DNA of 20,813 nt from the NCBI GenBank assembly GCA_964496575.1, contig CAZCAC010000142.1, forward strand, positions 1 through 20,813, read 5' to 3'. A program made the position numbers and the translations under genes. This document shows positions 20,518-20,813 of the stretch, one piece after another. Numbering within the stretch: the first letter of the stretch is position 1; each line of letters begins with the position of its first letter. The DNA comes from CAZCAC01 sp964496575 (lineage in GTDB: Bacteria > Planctomycetota > UBA1135 > GCA-002686595). Below the pieces are notes generated by a model, which worked only from the letters and a program-made list of their open reading frames with translations, searched no databases and was not told where the DNA came from.

Positions 20518-20813
20518 ATGTGCACCCAAACCCCCTCCAAACGCTTCGCCCCCCTCCCCGAGGAGATCTCCCGCCGGCCCGACGACGCCGAGAAGCTCGT
20601 GCTCGAGGAGTGGCGCCAGCGCGGCGTCTTCGCCGAGGTCGAGGCTGCGCGGAAGGACGGGATTCCGTTCGTCTTCTGGGAGGGGCCGCCGACCGCCAAC
20701 GGTCGGCCCGGGATCCACCACCTCTTCGCCAGGACCATCAAGGACACGATCTGCCGCTATCAGACGATGCTCGGCAAGCGCGTCGACCGCAAGGCGGGGT
20801 GGGACACCCACGG
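20518..20813 (+). CDS. ileS: Isoleucyl-tRNA synthetase, N-terminal part (runs off the window)
   Basis: The first 98 codons are in the window and the gene continues beyond it. Residues PFVFWEGPPTANGRPGIHH form the start of the class Ia catalytic fold, with GIHH as the HIGH-type ATP-binding motif. RTIKDTICRYQTMLGKRVDRKAGWDTHG follows, as in isoleucyl-tRNA synthetases. The NGRPGIHH wording is that of the type II (eukaryote-like, often mupirocin-tolerant) IleRS group and not the NGDIHIGH of the E. coli type. The ATG at 20518 gives a typical N-terminus; no strong ribosome-binding site is seen. The enzyme charges tRNA-Ile. The assignment over the related valyl and leucyl enzymes rests on this N-terminal wording. 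Confidence 0.88.
   Translation, partial: MCTQTPSKRFAPLPEEISRRPDDAEKLVLEEWRQRGVFAEVEAARKDGIPFVFWEGPPTANGRPGIHHLFARTIKDTICRYQTMLGKRVDRKAGWDTH

Noticed and set aside
1..20813. Mobile elements, defence systems, CRISPR or biosynthetic cluster
   Set aside because: No transposase, integrase, regularly spaced direct repeats, nuclease/helicase defence set, or synthase genes were seen. The right two thirds are ordinary core genes.

Overview
The window is 20.8 kb of very GC-rich bacterial chromosome that is almost entirely coding. It looks like a Gram-negative with a lipopolysaccharide outer membrane: there is a BamA (Omp85) assembly factor, the first three committed lipid A enzymes (LpxA, LpxC, LpxD), and GlmU, which makes their UDP-GlcNAc substrate. 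An LpxC-FabZ fusion, an oxidoreductase directly after lpxA, a large exported protein built from carboxypeptidase-regulatory-like folds, and oxidoreductases of the Gfo/Idh/MocA type together suggest the Planctomycetota or a neighbouring deep-branching Gram-negative phylum. That placement is an inference from gene content, not a phylogeny.

Left part (1-6674), genes on mixed strands, accessory in character. On the minus strand are an acyl-CoA hydrolase/transferase fused to a GNAT acetyltransferase (76-1950) and a Gfo/Idh/MocA-type oxidoreductase lacking the usual EKP motif (2004-3134). Divergent from the latter is a small SAM-dependent methyltransferase (3229-3891). It converges on a large exported multi-domain protein (minus, 4024-6432), and a long imperfect inverted repeat fills the gap between the two. 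A 242-base divergent region with a 14-base perfect palindrome then leads into glmU.

Right part (6675-20813), all plus strand, core genes. glmU, prs and rplY (ctc) are followed by two GC-rich hairpins; then come pth, rpsF, rpsR and rplI, two further hairpins (one an intrinsic-terminator candidate), and dnaB. Only 10 bases after dnaB begins bamA, then lpxD, lpxC-fabZ and lpxA, with lpxD/lpxC and lpxA/oxidoreductase overlapping at stop/start. A Gfo/Idh/MocA oxidoreductase that may be a GnnA-like UDP-GlcNAc dehydrogenase follows, and the window ends in the first 98 codons of ileS. There is no skp/ompH between bamA and lpxD, and lpxB does not follow the oxidoreductase.

How the genes fit together: GlmU makes UDP-GlcNAc. 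LpxA, LpxC and LpxD turn it into UDP-2,3-diacylglucosamine (or a diamino analogue if the oxidoreductase is GnnA), with FabZ making unsaturated acyl-ACP for chain elongation. BamA inserts outer-membrane proteins, probably including the lipopolysaccharide export porin. The remaining genes serve translation (S6, S18, L9, L25, Pth, IleRS), nucleotide supply (Prs) and replication (DnaB). I saw no tRNA, rRNA, CRISPR array, insertion sequence, integrase, or toxin-antitoxin or defence genes, and no clear evidence of a previously undescribed system. The most interesting leads are the possible amide-linked lipid A, the Glu-rich tails on three ribosomal proteins, and the intergenic palindrome.
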